A stretch of 64,000 bases of DNA. Origin: Myxococcales bacterium (GTDB lineage Bacteria; Lernaellota; Lernaellaia; Lernaellales; Lernaellaceae). The stretch's first letter is position 1. Each line of letters begins with the position of its first letter. Where the stretch lies: positions 1 through 64,000 of the forward strand of contig JAAYVF010000009.1 in assembly GCA_012517325.1 (NCBI GenBank). The letters run 5' to 3'. Made by a program: the position numbers and the translations under genes. The notes under the pieces were generated by a model. The model searched no databases, was not told the origin of the DNA, and worked only from the letters and a program-made list of their open reading frames with translations. Shown piece by piece: positions 22,767 through 30,569 of the stretch.

Positions 22767-22886
22767 GGTCCGGGTCCTTTGTGGCTGACGATTTTCCGGC
22801 GGGATTATAACACTGAATTTTTTCTACGGCATTGCCCGGCGTATTCTTCCGGCGTACGCTCCGTTGACTTTCAACGAGGTTTTTCC

Positions 22887-23435
22887 GTGCGCCTTTTCTG
22901 GCTGATCGCCATCCTGCCGGCGGCCGTGGGCTTGGCTTGGTTGCTGCTCGCGTCCGCCAAACGTAACGCTCGGCCCAAGCCGACGCCGTTCGCGTCGGCC
23001 GAGGCGAAAGCCCGATTTCTCCAGTACGCGGCGGCGAACAATTACCGGATCGACCATTTGACCGCCGACCAGGCGCTTGCGTTGATGGCCGGGTTTTACC
23101 GCGACGAAAAAGCCGCCAACCTGAACCAATTCTCCAGCGACATGTTGTTTTTCAGTTGGGGTACCGATGATGGCACCGAGTACGGCGAGAACTTCGATTA
23201 CGAAATCGCGCGTCAATGGATGGAAGAGGACAGCACCGACGTCTGGTACCTCAGCCTTAACTTGCGCTTCAAATCGACGGCGACGATGGCCCATTTGGCG
23301 TCGGGCAATCACTGGTGCGAATCGCTCGACGAACTCGATTCGTTTTTGACTTATGTCCGGGCCGCCGATGCGACGCAATTGGCACAGATGAAAACCCCGG
23401 CCGCGGTCATCGTCGATTCCGGCGTCGTCCGGTAA
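22887..23435 (+). CDS. Small membrane-anchored protein of unknown function
   Basis: 182 residues from a GTG at 22887; GAGG lies upstream, and the frame upstream of this codon is only the antisense of ltaE. One N-terminal membrane segment (LFWLIAILPAAVGLAWLLLA) is followed by a soluble domain with no recognised family (YAAANNYRIDHLTADQALALMAGFY, then NFDYEIARQWMEEDSTDVWYLSLNL). The composition, with many aromatics and acidic residues, suggests a real folded domain. It converges with the following lipoprotein gene, with 23 bases between stops. Confidence 0.6.
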   Translation: MRLFWLIAILPAAVGLAWLLLASAKRNARPKPTPFASAEAKARFLQYAAANNYRIDHLTADQALALMAGFYRDEKAANLNQFSSDMLFFSWGTDDGTEYGENFDYEIARQWMEEDSTDVWYLSLNLRFKSTATMAHLASGNHWCESLDELDSFLTYVRAADATQLAQMKTPAAVIVDSGVVR

Positions 23436-23458
23436 CACGGACTCCGAGCGCGCTGTTT

Positions 23459-25786
23459 TTACCGCGCCGGCACGGCGGCGGCAATGCGCCAGAGACCGCC
23501 GGCGCAAGCCGCCGAAAATTGAACCTGTCCGTCGGTCGGCGACAAGGCCAGCGCGCCGTAGATCGGGTAAGCGTATTGCGGCGTCAATGTCCAGGTTCGC
23601 CATTCCCCCGAGGTATTTTCCAGATAGCGATAGTTCGAAAACTTGTCGAAACTCGGACCGCCCGCGATGGTGGGGAGGTCATTTTCAGATTGCCGGAAAG
23701 TGAAGCCGAGGTGGGCGTACCCGGCGTCGTCGATCGCCAAGGAGATACCGTTGTCGACGTAAACCGAAGAGCCGCTCGAGATCGTTCCGGGCAGGCTCGT
23801 GACGACCCATGCGCCGGCTGATCGGATCACGTACTGCACCACACTGGTGGTCGGTTCCAGGCGGACTCCCGCGGCAAGGCACGGTTCTCCCGACCCGTCC
23901 AGCGCAATGTCCACATCGTTGTAGAACCCATCGTCCGGCGACGCCGCGACTTCCTCCACCTCCCAATCGGTGGCCGTCCGATGCCCGTACCACAAACCCT
24001 GCTGTTTGTCCGCTTCGGGTTTGAGATAGGCCAGATGAACATTGCCGGCTGCGTCGATTTCGAGCGCCGCGCACACGCCGGCGTCCACTTTCTCCGTGCT
24101 CCAGCCGCCGTCGTGGACGAGGTAGTGGATTTTTCCGTCGGCGGCGTCGGCGTAGACGAGGTGCGGCGTGCCGGCGCCGTCGAGCGCCAGGTCCAGGTCG
24201 AGCGTGTCCACGTCCGCGACCGGTTCGTTCATCCAGGCGCCGGAAGCGTCGGTCGCGTACCGAACCGCGGCCGAGCCGTCTTCGTAGGCCAGGTGCGAGG
24301 AGCCCGCCGCGTCAAGTCGCAAAGCGACCAGCGAGACCGTCGGCGCCGCGGGCAGCGCTTCCACCGTCTCGATCGCCCAGCCCTTGCTCCCTTCGCGCGC
24401 CACCCGGATTTCCGCGGCCGTCCGATCGTAGTAGGCGATGATGGCACGACCGGCCTGAGTGACCGCGATGGCGTTCGTCTTCCCGACCTGCGACTCTTCG
24501 ACGAGCGTCGTGAATTCGACCCCGTCCTCGGTTCGTTCCGCGTGCGTCAACCATTCGCCCTGGCGGAAGACGCCGTGCGCGTGATGCTCCCGATCCATCG
24601 CCAGGCGCACTCCGGCGCCGGCGCCGTTCGCCAGCAATTCGGTCTGCCACGAGCCGTCTTCCCGTTCGAGGTAATACAGGTTGCTGTTGTAGGCTAGCGC
24701 CGCCGGTTCGTCTTCCGCGGTAAAACCGAGGTCCGCCACGGCAACGTAGCCGAAATTGCCGATGGTCGAAACGGCCGGCAGCAACGGCCCCATCGTGCCG
24801 TAACGGAATTCGTAGGACGTGCCGAATTCTCCGACTATTTTTTTATTGAACAGAAAGTGCGGGGTCGCGGACGCGTCAATGCCGATGGCGGGCGCACTGA
24901 GGGTGCAGTAGGAGATCATCATGTTCATGCACAGATCGAGAATATGCGCCACCCAGTCGCCGCTCGCGTTGGTGGCGTAAGTCGCAGCGTAAATGGTATC
25001 GCTCATGTCCTCCAGAAACAGCAAATGAGCCGCGCCGTCGGCATCCGTCGTCAGCGCAAAATCCATGGGCTCCCGATTGGGGAAAGGTTCCGTCGCTTCC
25101 CAGGCGCCCGTGCGGTTCGTGAAATACCACAGCCGCCGGCTCGGCCAATCGCCGGTGTTGGTCGCCCCGGCTGCGAGATGGGCCGCGCCTTGCGCGTCGA
25201 TCGCCAGCCGGATTCTATTGAGCCAGTCCTCCGGCAGCCACACCTCGACCGTCTCCCAACCTTTTGCTGTCTGCGTCGAATAATTAAGCCGGCCGCTGAC
25301 GTCCTGCCACGCCACGCGCCTGGCGCCATCAGGGCCGAGCGCCATCGCCGATAGGGCTACCGGGTAGGGAAAAACCTCCCCATCCGTCCCCGTCTCGTCG
25401 AAATCGTAGAAGATCAAAGCCATGCCACGTTGCGCCCCGACGCGTTTCACGTCGGTCGGCGAAATGCCCAGAAAAAACGAGGAGAAATCGCCGCCGTCGA
25501 TATAGTCGTACGCGGCGCCATCGAGCGGCGAAATGGAATCGTTGTCGTCATCGTTGTCGTCGTCATTGTCGTCGTCGTTATCGTCGTTGTCGTTATCGTT
25601 GTCGTCATCATCGTCGTCGGTCGAATCGTTATCGTTGTCGTCATCGATATCATTGTCGTCGTTGTCGTCATTGTCATCGTCGTCCGACGTCACATCGCTG
25701 CCGGATCCGCCGTCATCTTCGGGCGAACAGGCGATTAAAAAAAGGACAGCAAGCAGAAAGGCAATCGGAAATGACCGGTGGCGCAT
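23459..25786 (-). CDS. Large Asp/Asn-rich-linker lipoprotein with repeated propeller-like blades
   Basis: 775 residues from the ATG at 25786 (GGAGG 8 bases upstream). The signal ends at a lipobox (LLAVLFLIACSPEDD). About 60 residues follow that are almost only Asp and Asn with rare Ser, Thr and Ile, then SISPLDGAAYDYIDGGD. The rest is built of roughly 50-residue repeats marked by GxxHLxx signatures (GAAHLAAG, GAAHLLFLED, ATPHFLFNK, GSSHLAYEDG, GTPHLVYADA, GNVHLAYLKP, GYAHLGFTF), typical of a multi-blade beta-propeller. It is most likely a surface-exposed binding protein held away from the membrane by the charged linker. No catalytic residues were recognised. Confidence 0.75.
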   Translation of the reverse strand: MRHRSFPIAFLLAVLFLIACSPEDDGGSGSDVTSDDDDNDDNDDNDIDDDNDNDSTDDDDDDNDNDNDDNDDDNDDDNDDDNDSISPLDGAAYDYIDGGDFSSFFLGISPTDVKRVGAQRGMALIFYDFDETGTDGEVFPYPVALSAMALGPDGARRVAWQDVSGRLNYSTQTAKGWETVEVWLPEDWLNRIRLAIDAQGAAHLAAGATNTGDWPSRRLWYFTNRTGAWEATEPFPNREPMDFALTTDADGAAHLLFLEDMSDTIYAATYATNASGDWVAHILDLCMNMMISYCTLSAPAIGIDASATPHFLFNKKIVGEFGTSYEFRYGTMGPLLPAVSTIGNFGYVAVADLGFTAEDEPAALAYNSNLYYLEREDGSWQTELLANGAGAGVRLAMDREHHAHGVFRQGEWLTHAERTEDGVEFTTLVEESQVGKTNAIAVTQAGRAIIAYYDRTAAEIRVAREGSKGWAIETVEALPAAPTVSLVALRLDAAGSSHLAYEDGSAAVRYATDASGAWMNEPVADVDTLDLDLALDGAGTPHLVYADAADGKIHYLVHDGGWSTEKVDAGVCAALEIDAAGNVHLAYLKPEADKQQGLWYGHRTATDWEVEEVAASPDDGFYNDVDIALDGSGEPCLAAGVRLEPTTSVVQYVIRSAGAWVVTSLPGTISSGSSVYVDNGISLAIDDAGYAHLGFTFRQSENDLPTIAGGPSFDKFSNYRYLENTSGEWRTWTLTPQYAYPIYGALALSPTDGQVQFSAACAGGLWRIAAAVPAR

Positions 25787-25885
25787 GGTTTGACCCTCCA
25801 TGTTCTCCTGCTTTTGCTTGATTCGGCGATGAGGCACGCCAATCGTCCACCTGATGAATGGAACTTGATGAGATACGACATGATA

Positions 25886-25914
25886 AATGTAGCAATTCAG
25901 CCGGCGTTGCTCAA
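25886..25914 (-). promoter_or_regulatory. Candidate sigma-70 promoter for the Asp/Asn-linker lipoprotein gene
   Basis: On the minus strand TTGAGC (25909-25914) and TACATT (25886-25891) are 17 bp apart, about 100 bases before the gene start at 25786. The spacing is ideal and both hexamers are good but not perfect. Confidence 0.45.
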
Positions 25915-26021
25915 GGGATGAGAGCCATCACCAATCGGAGAGCGACGAAACGTGGACGGAACGTCTTATCATTCCGATTCGAGTGGATCGGTTGAAAAAA
26001 GATTTTCCGACTCCGCCGCGG

Positions 26022-27590
26022 CTACTCCAGGTCGTATTTCTTCATTTTTTCGTAAAGGGTCGAAAGAGCGATGTCGAGCTTCGCGGCGGCCTCCTTGCGC
26101 GTGGCGCACTCGGCCAGGGCGCGCCGGATCATCGTCTTTTCCGTTTCTTCGAGGGTCCAAACGCCCTGGGCCGGCCAGGCAGGCGCGGCGACGCCGGGCA
26201 GGGTCAGATCGCCGGCGGCGATCGTCGCCCGTTCCCCGCACAGGATCATGCCGCGGGCGAGCACGTTGGCGAGTTCGCGCACGTTGCCCGGCCAGTCGTA
26301 AGCCTGTAGTGCAGCCAGCGCCTCGGGCGACAACCCCGGCGCGGCGCGACGCAGGCGACCGGCTTCGCGCTCCAGCAAATGCGCGGCGAGCGGCGGGATG
26401 TCCTCGCGGCGTTCGCGCAGCGGCGGCAGGGTAAGCGGGATCATCTCCAGCCGGTAGAACAAATCCTCGCGGAAGCGGCCGGCGGCAACGTCGGCCCGCA
26501 GGTCGCGGTGGGTGGCCGCCAGCACGCGCACGTTGACGGTGATGTTCCGGTTCGCGCCGACGCGGCGGACCTCGCGTTCCTCCAGCACCCGCAGCAGGTG
26601 CGGCTGCAATTCGAGGGGCAGTTCGCCGATCTCGTCGAGAAACACCGTGCCGCCGTGGGCCAGCTCGAAGACGCCGGCGCGGTCGGCGGTCGCGCCGGTG
26701 AACGCGCCGCGCGCGTGGCCGAACAATTCGCTCGCCACCAGTTCGCGCACCATCGAGCCGCAATTGACGGCGATGAACGGGCCGTTGGCGCGCGGGCCGC
26801 GGTTGTGCAGGGCGCGGGCGACCAGTTCCTTGCCGCTGCCGGTCGGCCCCTGGATCAGCACCGTGGCGTCGGTCGGCGCGAGGCGTTCGATCAGGCCGTA
26901 CAACCGGCGCATGGCGGGGCTGCCGCCGACGAGGCCGGCGTAGGATTGCGTTGCGACGGGCGCGATCGCTTCGCGGTTTTCCGCTTCCCGCAGTTCCAGT
27001 TCGGTCTTGCCCATCCGCAGGCGTTTGCCGAAGGGCCAGACGGCCTGCGACACGCGAACGCCGTCGAGGAACAGGCCGTTGCGGCTGTCGAGATCGGTGA
27101 CGATCCAGCCGCCCGGGGTCCACTGCAGGCGCGCGTGGCCGCCGGAGACGTAACTGTCGGTCAGCACGATGTCGCAACCGCCGCCGGAGCCGAGGCGGAT
27201 TTCCATTTGTTCCAGGTCGATTTCACGGGGCGCGTCCGGTCCGGCGACGACGGCCAGGACGGCGGAGGTGACATTCAGCGTCTGGGTTTCGCCGTCGTAC
27301 CGCAACCACTTGGTGCGTTCGGCGGCGGCGGGCGGGGCGGCCTGGTCGGCCGGCGTGGGGCGCAGGGTGAAGCGGCCGAAAGGAACGACGGCCGGCGGCT
27401 CGATTTCCTCGGTTTTACCGTCCGCGGAAGTAAAGAAAGCGGTGCGCCGCGCCGGTTCGATCCGGACGGTTTCGGTCACGCCGGGCAGTTGCAGATCGGC
27501 CTGGGGACCGCCGCCGAGCCGCAAACCCGCGGCTGGCAGTTTCAGACGCAGCAAGGTCTGACCATTTTCCAGAATTTCCAAAAACCACAC
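26022..27590 (-). CDS. FHA-domain sigma-54-dependent transcriptional activator
   Basis: 522 residues, start GTG with GGTGGAG upstream. An N-terminal region (about 1-95) is followed by an FHA domain (about 125-205; IRLGSGGGCDIVLTDSYVSG, RNGLFLDGVRV) that would read phosphothreonine. The sigma-54 activator AAA+ domain follows: Walker A QGPTGSGKELVARAL (about 247), the sigma-54-contacting ARGAFTGA loop (about 292), Walker B GGTVFLDEIGEL, and WPGNVRELANVL. A C-terminal Fis-type HTH (KEAAAKLDIALSTLYEKM) ends the protein. There is no response-regulator receiver, so input is probably Ser/Thr phosphorylation, as in myxobacterial-type regulators. The PP2C-like gene near 48 kb could oppose such signalling, but that is only a guess. 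It lies 78 bases after the CPBP protease gene. Confidence 0.92.
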   Translation of the reverse strand: MWFLEILENGQTLLRLKLPAAGLRLGGGPQADLQLPGVTETVRIEPARRTAFFTSADGKTEEIEPPAVVPFGRFTLRPTPADQAAPPAAAERTKWLRYDGETQTLNVTSAVLAVVAGPDAPREIDLEQMEIRLGSGGGCDIVLTDSYVSGGHARLQWTPGGWIVTDLDSRNGLFLDGVRVSQAVWPFGKRLRMGKTELELREAENREAIAPVATQSYAGLVGGSPAMRRLYGLIERLAPTDATVLIQGPTGSGKELVARALHNRGPRANGPFIAVNCGSMVRELVASELFGHARGAFTGATADRAGVFELAHGGTVFLDEIGELPLELQPHLLRVLEEREVRRVGANRNITVNVRVLAATHRDLRADVAAGRFREDLFYRLEMIPLTLPPLRERREDIPPLAAHLLEREAGRLRRAAPGLSPEALAALQAYDWPGNVRELANVLARGMILCGERATIAAGDLTLPGVAAPAWPAQGVWTLEETEKTMIRRALAECATRKEAAAKLDIALSTLYEKMKKYDLE

Positions 27591-27668
27591 GGCGAACTCT
27601 CCACCCCGATTTCGGTCGTTGAAAGGAATGAATCGACGAGCGAGGTTTTGCCCGCCGGTATTTTCGTT

Positions 27669-28421
27669 CTACGGCCGCCCGTTCGACGCGAGCCGCGGCA
27701 ATTTCGCGCCCAGCGGCGCCCACGCCAGGGCCAGGACCAACCAGGCGGCCTGCACCGGCCAGAAGCCCAGCGGATCCGCCTGCCAGACCGGCTTGAGCAG
27801 ACCCGGCCACGACACCCCGTCGAGGCTCAGGCCGAACGCCGGACCGATCAGCAGGTTGAAGATGCAATGAAACGCGATGCAGGAGCCCAGGCCGCTGCGC
27901 AAATACAACCCGCCCATGGCCAGGCCGGCGAAAAAGGCGGCCACGCCCTGGGCGGTTCCGGCGTCGAGGCTCAGCGCGCCCGAAAGCCCCGCCGAGATCA
28001 CCAGCGCCACGCCGAAACCGAAACGCTTGCCCAACGCCGGCAACAGCGAGCCGCGGAACAGCAACTCTTCGCCCAGCGCCATCGCGGCGGCCGCGACAAT
28101 CGCCGCCGGCAGATGGGCGAACGTGCCGGCGATGGCCGGTTTGGAGCCGCCCAGGGCCAGCAGCGCGATCAGCGCCGCGAAGGCCATTGCCGTGCCCTCG
28201 GTGACCGGCCGGGCGTCGGAGCGGACCGCCAGCGCGCCGTAGCGCGTCGCAAAAAAGGCGACCGGCAGCACGAGCAGGTAGGTCAGGGCGTAGGACCAAT
28301 CGCCCGGCAAGCCGCCGAAGATGCGGTCGGCCGCGATCAGCACCAGCAGATAGGCGGCCAGCGCCAGGAAGGCGTTGGCAAGATCGGAGCGGGGACGGTT
28401 CAGGAAATCAAGGTTTGTCAT
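27669..28421 (-). CDS. CPBP family intramembrane metalloprotease
   Basis: 250 residues, about seven hydrophobic helices. The family (CAAX protease and bacteriocin processing) signature is present: EExxxR in MALGEELLFRGSLLPALG (about 115) and the second motif in IAFHCIFNLLIGP (about 190, H-x3-N). Members are membrane-embedded proteases, some of which modify or scaffold other membrane proteins. The ATG lies inside the end of the upstream C25 protease gene (14-base overlap) with no ribosome site of its own, so translation is coupled and the two products probably act together. Confidence 0.88.
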   Translation of the reverse strand: MTNLDFLNRPRSDLANAFLALAAYLLVLIAADRIFGGLPGDWSYALTYLLVLPVAFFATRYGALAVRSDARPVTEGTAMAFAALIALLALGGSKPAIAGTFAHLPAAIVAAAAMALGEELLFRGSLLPALGKRFGFGVALVISAGLSGALSLDAGTAQGVAAFFAGLAMGGLYLRSGLGSCIAFHCIFNLLIGPAFGLSLDGVSWPGLLKPVWQADPLGFWPVQAAWLVLALAWAPLGAKLPRLASNGRP

Positions 28422-29703
28422 GCCAGTACGTCATCGCGGGGTCGCCCATCAGGGTGAATCCGTAGAAGTTCATCCAGTACATGCCGATATCGTAAAAGCC
28501 GGCCGGGTTGAAGTACAGGTCCATGTATTTGCCCCGGGTTTTCGCCAGGGCGATGCCGAGCGGCCGGTTTTTGTTGAGGGTGTTTTCGACCATCATCGGA
28601 AAGATCAGGCTGCCCTCGCCGAAGTAGCCCGGGTTGGTGTAGGTCGTCGAGCCCAGAAACGCCGCCGCGCCCGAGCGCAACATGGCGGCTCCCAGGCTGT
28701 CGAGTTCTTCCAGGTCGCCGTTGCTGCAGCCCGAGCTGAGCATCACCGTTTGCGTCTCGCCGTCGAAATACTGCTCGTCGGTGTTGCACAGCACCGGGTC
28801 GCCCGCGTAGGCGCAGCCGGCGTTGCCGTGCACCGTCATCAGCAGAAAACCGGGCGTGTGCTGGACCAGCCGGTTGAGCAGGGTCTCGCGGGTCAGGTAC
28901 TCGTCGGGCTCGAAGAACGGATTGCAGCACTGGTAGAGGCGGTAGGCGTCGTAGCCGCCCGGATCGAGCACCCACTGGTCGATGGCTTCCTCCACCAGGG
29001 CGCCGTCGCCGTTGACCGCGATGTTCGCCGCCGCGAGCAGCGCCGTCTGTTTGTACGGCGCATCTTCACGCGCGAAGGCGACGATCTTTTCCGCCACGAA
29101 CGCCACCGTTTCGGGGTCGTCATAGGGCAGGCGGCCGACGTACATTTCCTCGGTCCAGTTGATGTCGTCGCCATCCCATTCGCCGTAGCGGCCGTCGCCG
29201 TCTTTGTCGAATTCGCTGTCCAGGTCGCTGTAGTAGGCGTCGGTCAGGCAGGTGTATTCGGTCAGGTAATTGGGATCGGGGCTGACCCAGCGGGCCGGCA
29301 ATTGATCGTTGGCGCCGACGAGCTGCACGAACTGCAGCCGCTCGGGATCGTACGCCTGTTGCAGATAGGCGCGGATTTTTGCCGGCAGGTCCTCGCCGGA
29401 CAAGTCGTCGGCGATGGTTTCGGTATCGGCGTACCAGACGTTCTGGCCGAGCCCCGCGTGGTAGTCCAGCAAGGGGGCGACGGCATCGCGCAAGGCCGCG
29501 CGGCCGACGGCGATGTAGTCGACCGGCATCGCGGTGGAGTCGTTGTCGTCGTCGTCGCCGGGCGAGGCGTCGTCGTTGTCGTCATCTTGAGCCTGCCCCG
29601 GACTTGATCCGGGGTCGTCGCCGGTATTGGCGGCGCTGCACGCCGTCAGCCAGGCGGCTAAGGCCAATCCGAGGATGAGCAACCAGAATTTCACTTGAGC
29701 CAT
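28408..29703 (-). CDS. Gingipain-like (peptidase C25 family) lipoprotein with Asp-rich linker
   Basis: 431 residues. The signal ends in a lipobox (ALAAWLTACSAANTG); then come about 40 residues rich in Asp/Asn/Pro/Ser (QDDDNDDASPGDDDDNDST). The folded part matches the caspase-fold peptidase C25: LVGANDQLPARWV near 125, VGRLPYDDPETVAFVAEKI near 200, catalytic His in LLMTVHGNAGCAYAG (about 290) and catalytic Cys in MLSSGCSNGDL (about 318), then LGSTTYTNPGYFGEG. It should be tethered outside the cytoplasm. C25 enzymes include gingipains and PorU, the type IX secretion sortase; no type IX components are seen here. It is co-transcribed with the CPBP protease, whose start it overlaps. Confidence 0.85.
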   Translation of the reverse strand: MAQVKFWLLILGLALAAWLTACSAANTGDDPGSSPGQAQDDDNDDASPGDDDDNDSTAMPVDYIAVGRAALRDAVAPLLDYHAGLGQNVWYADTETIADDLSGEDLPAKIRAYLQQAYDPERLQFVQLVGANDQLPARWVSPDPNYLTEYTCLTDAYYSDLDSEFDKDGDGRYGEWDGDDINWTEEMYVGRLPYDDPETVAFVAEKIVAFAREDAPYKQTALLAAANIAVNGDGALVEEAIDQWVLDPGGYDAYRLYQCCNPFFEPDEYLTRETLLNRLVQHTPGFLLMTVHGNAGCAYAGDPVLCNTDEQYFDGETQTVMLSSGCSNGDLEELDSLGAAMLRSGAAAFLGSTTYTNPGYFGEGSLIFPMMVENTLNKNRPLGIALAKTRGKYMDLYFNPAGFYDIGMYWMNFYGFTLMGDPAMTYWHDKP

Positions 29704-29750
29704 GGTCCGAGATCCTCAAATGAATGTCGAAAGATCAATCGGCGCAAAAT

Positions 29751-29959
29751 CCAGACCCTGAAACAAGTTCAGGGTGACAGTTAATCATGCGCCAAACAAC
29801 CTGTCATGCCGACGCCAGCCTGTCATACCGACGCCAGCCTGTCATACCGACGCCAGCCTGTCATGCCGACGCCAGCCTGTCATGCCGAACTTGTTTCGGC
29901 ATCTCGAATCCAGACCCTGAAACGAATTCAGGGTGACGAAACAAGTTCAGGATGACGAA
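29751..29959. repeat. Composite intergenic repeat: 19-bp tandem repeats flanked by hairpins
   Basis: Four full 19-bp copies and one partial copy of CCTGTCATRCCGACGCCAG occupy 29800-29888. They are bracketed by two near-identical hairpins: ACCCTGAA-N5-TTCAGGGT at 29755-29775 and at 29914-29934. A third, TGCCGAA-N5-TTCGGCA, lies at 29883-29901. The right end continues with GTTCAGGATGACGAA, related to the element at 21.5 kb. No gene is inside. It separates the C25 gene from the small lipoprotein gene. Confidence 0.85.
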
Positions 29960-30376
29960 TCAATCGGGCGCGATCGTTCCCTTTTCCTCGAGCTTTTCGA
30001 GGGTCTTACTAAACCGTTCGTCTATTTTCTGGTTGGACTTGATCAATTCTTTCACCCGCGCCAGGCGGCTTTGCACCTGCGGATCGGCCAGCGCCGGATT
30101 CAACGCCCGGATGTATTCCAGATAGGTCATGCCGTGCCGGGCGGCCACCATTTCCTGCAGCGAAAGCGCGTACTGCAACTGATCGTAGGGCTTGGCGAAG
30201 GTCTTCATGGCGACCGCGAAACCCGGCTTTTCGTACTCGGCGATCACCTCCTGCAGAATGACGCCGACCTTGGCCTGATCCGCGGCGGACGAGGGAATCG
30301 TGCAGCCCGCGACGCCGCCGCAAAGCAGCACCGTTTGGCACGCCAACACCAGCCAGAATAAGGATATTCGCCGCAC
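29960..30376 (-). CDS. Small predicted lipoprotein of unknown function
   Basis: 138 residues from the GTG at 30376 (GGGAG upstream); an ATG at 30406 would only add ten polar residues. The signal peptide ends at VLLCGGVAGCTIPS, a good lipobox. The mature part is helical and charged (ADQAKVGVILQEVIAEYEKP, DQLQYALSLQEMVAARHGMTYLEYI, KELIKSNQKIDERFSKTLEKLEEKG), probably a short coiled-coil. No family was recognised. The stop codon abuts the repeat element, so the 3' end of its message would carry the hairpins. Confidence 0.65.
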   Translation of the reverse strand: MRRISLFWLVLACQTVLLCGGVAGCTIPSSAADQAKVGVILQEVIAEYEKPGFAVAMKTFAKPYDQLQYALSLQEMVAARHGMTYLEYIRALNPALADPQVQSRLARVKELIKSNQKIDERFSKTLEKLEEKGTIAPD

Positions 30377-30515
30377 CCGTGTCTCCCGTTGACTGGATGA
30401 TATCACAAAATTCGACGAGGAAAACGGTGGTTTTTCAATGCCATGGGGAAGTGTCCTTTTTAGTTTTCATTAGTCTTCTTACATATTTGATCCTCGGATG
30501 TATGGAAAGAGAAAT

Positions 30516-30540
30516 GGCAACTTGTTTTTTACAAGTTGCC
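30516..30540 (-). terminator. Hairpin downstream of the glycosidase-like gene
   Basis: A perfect 10-bp stem, GGCAACTTGT / ACAAGTTGCC, has a T5 loop. It lies 30 bases beyond the stop of the minus-strand gene ending at 30570 and is followed on that strand by the T-rich ATTTCTCTTTCC. Probable terminator. Confidence 0.55.
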
Positions 30541-30569
30541 CAAGGTGTGATCTTGACAATGCTAATGTA

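Noticed and set aside
21633-22886. N-terminal extension of the 22887 gene back to 21633
   Set aside because: This stretch is antisense to ltaE and has shadow composition; the protein signal begins only at the GTG at 22887.
25430-25793. Plus-strand Val- or Ser-rich frames opposite the Asp-rich linker (also near 20206-20517 and 10803-11126)
   Set aside because: They are the reverse complement of GAY/AAY codon runs, not genes.
28408-29703. Full type IX secretion locus around the C25 protein
   Set aside because: No por, gld or spr genes are present; only the C25 fold is shared.
29800-29888. Short regular repeats as a CRISPR array
   Set aside because: The 19-bp units are directly adjacent with no spacers, and there are no cas genes in the window.
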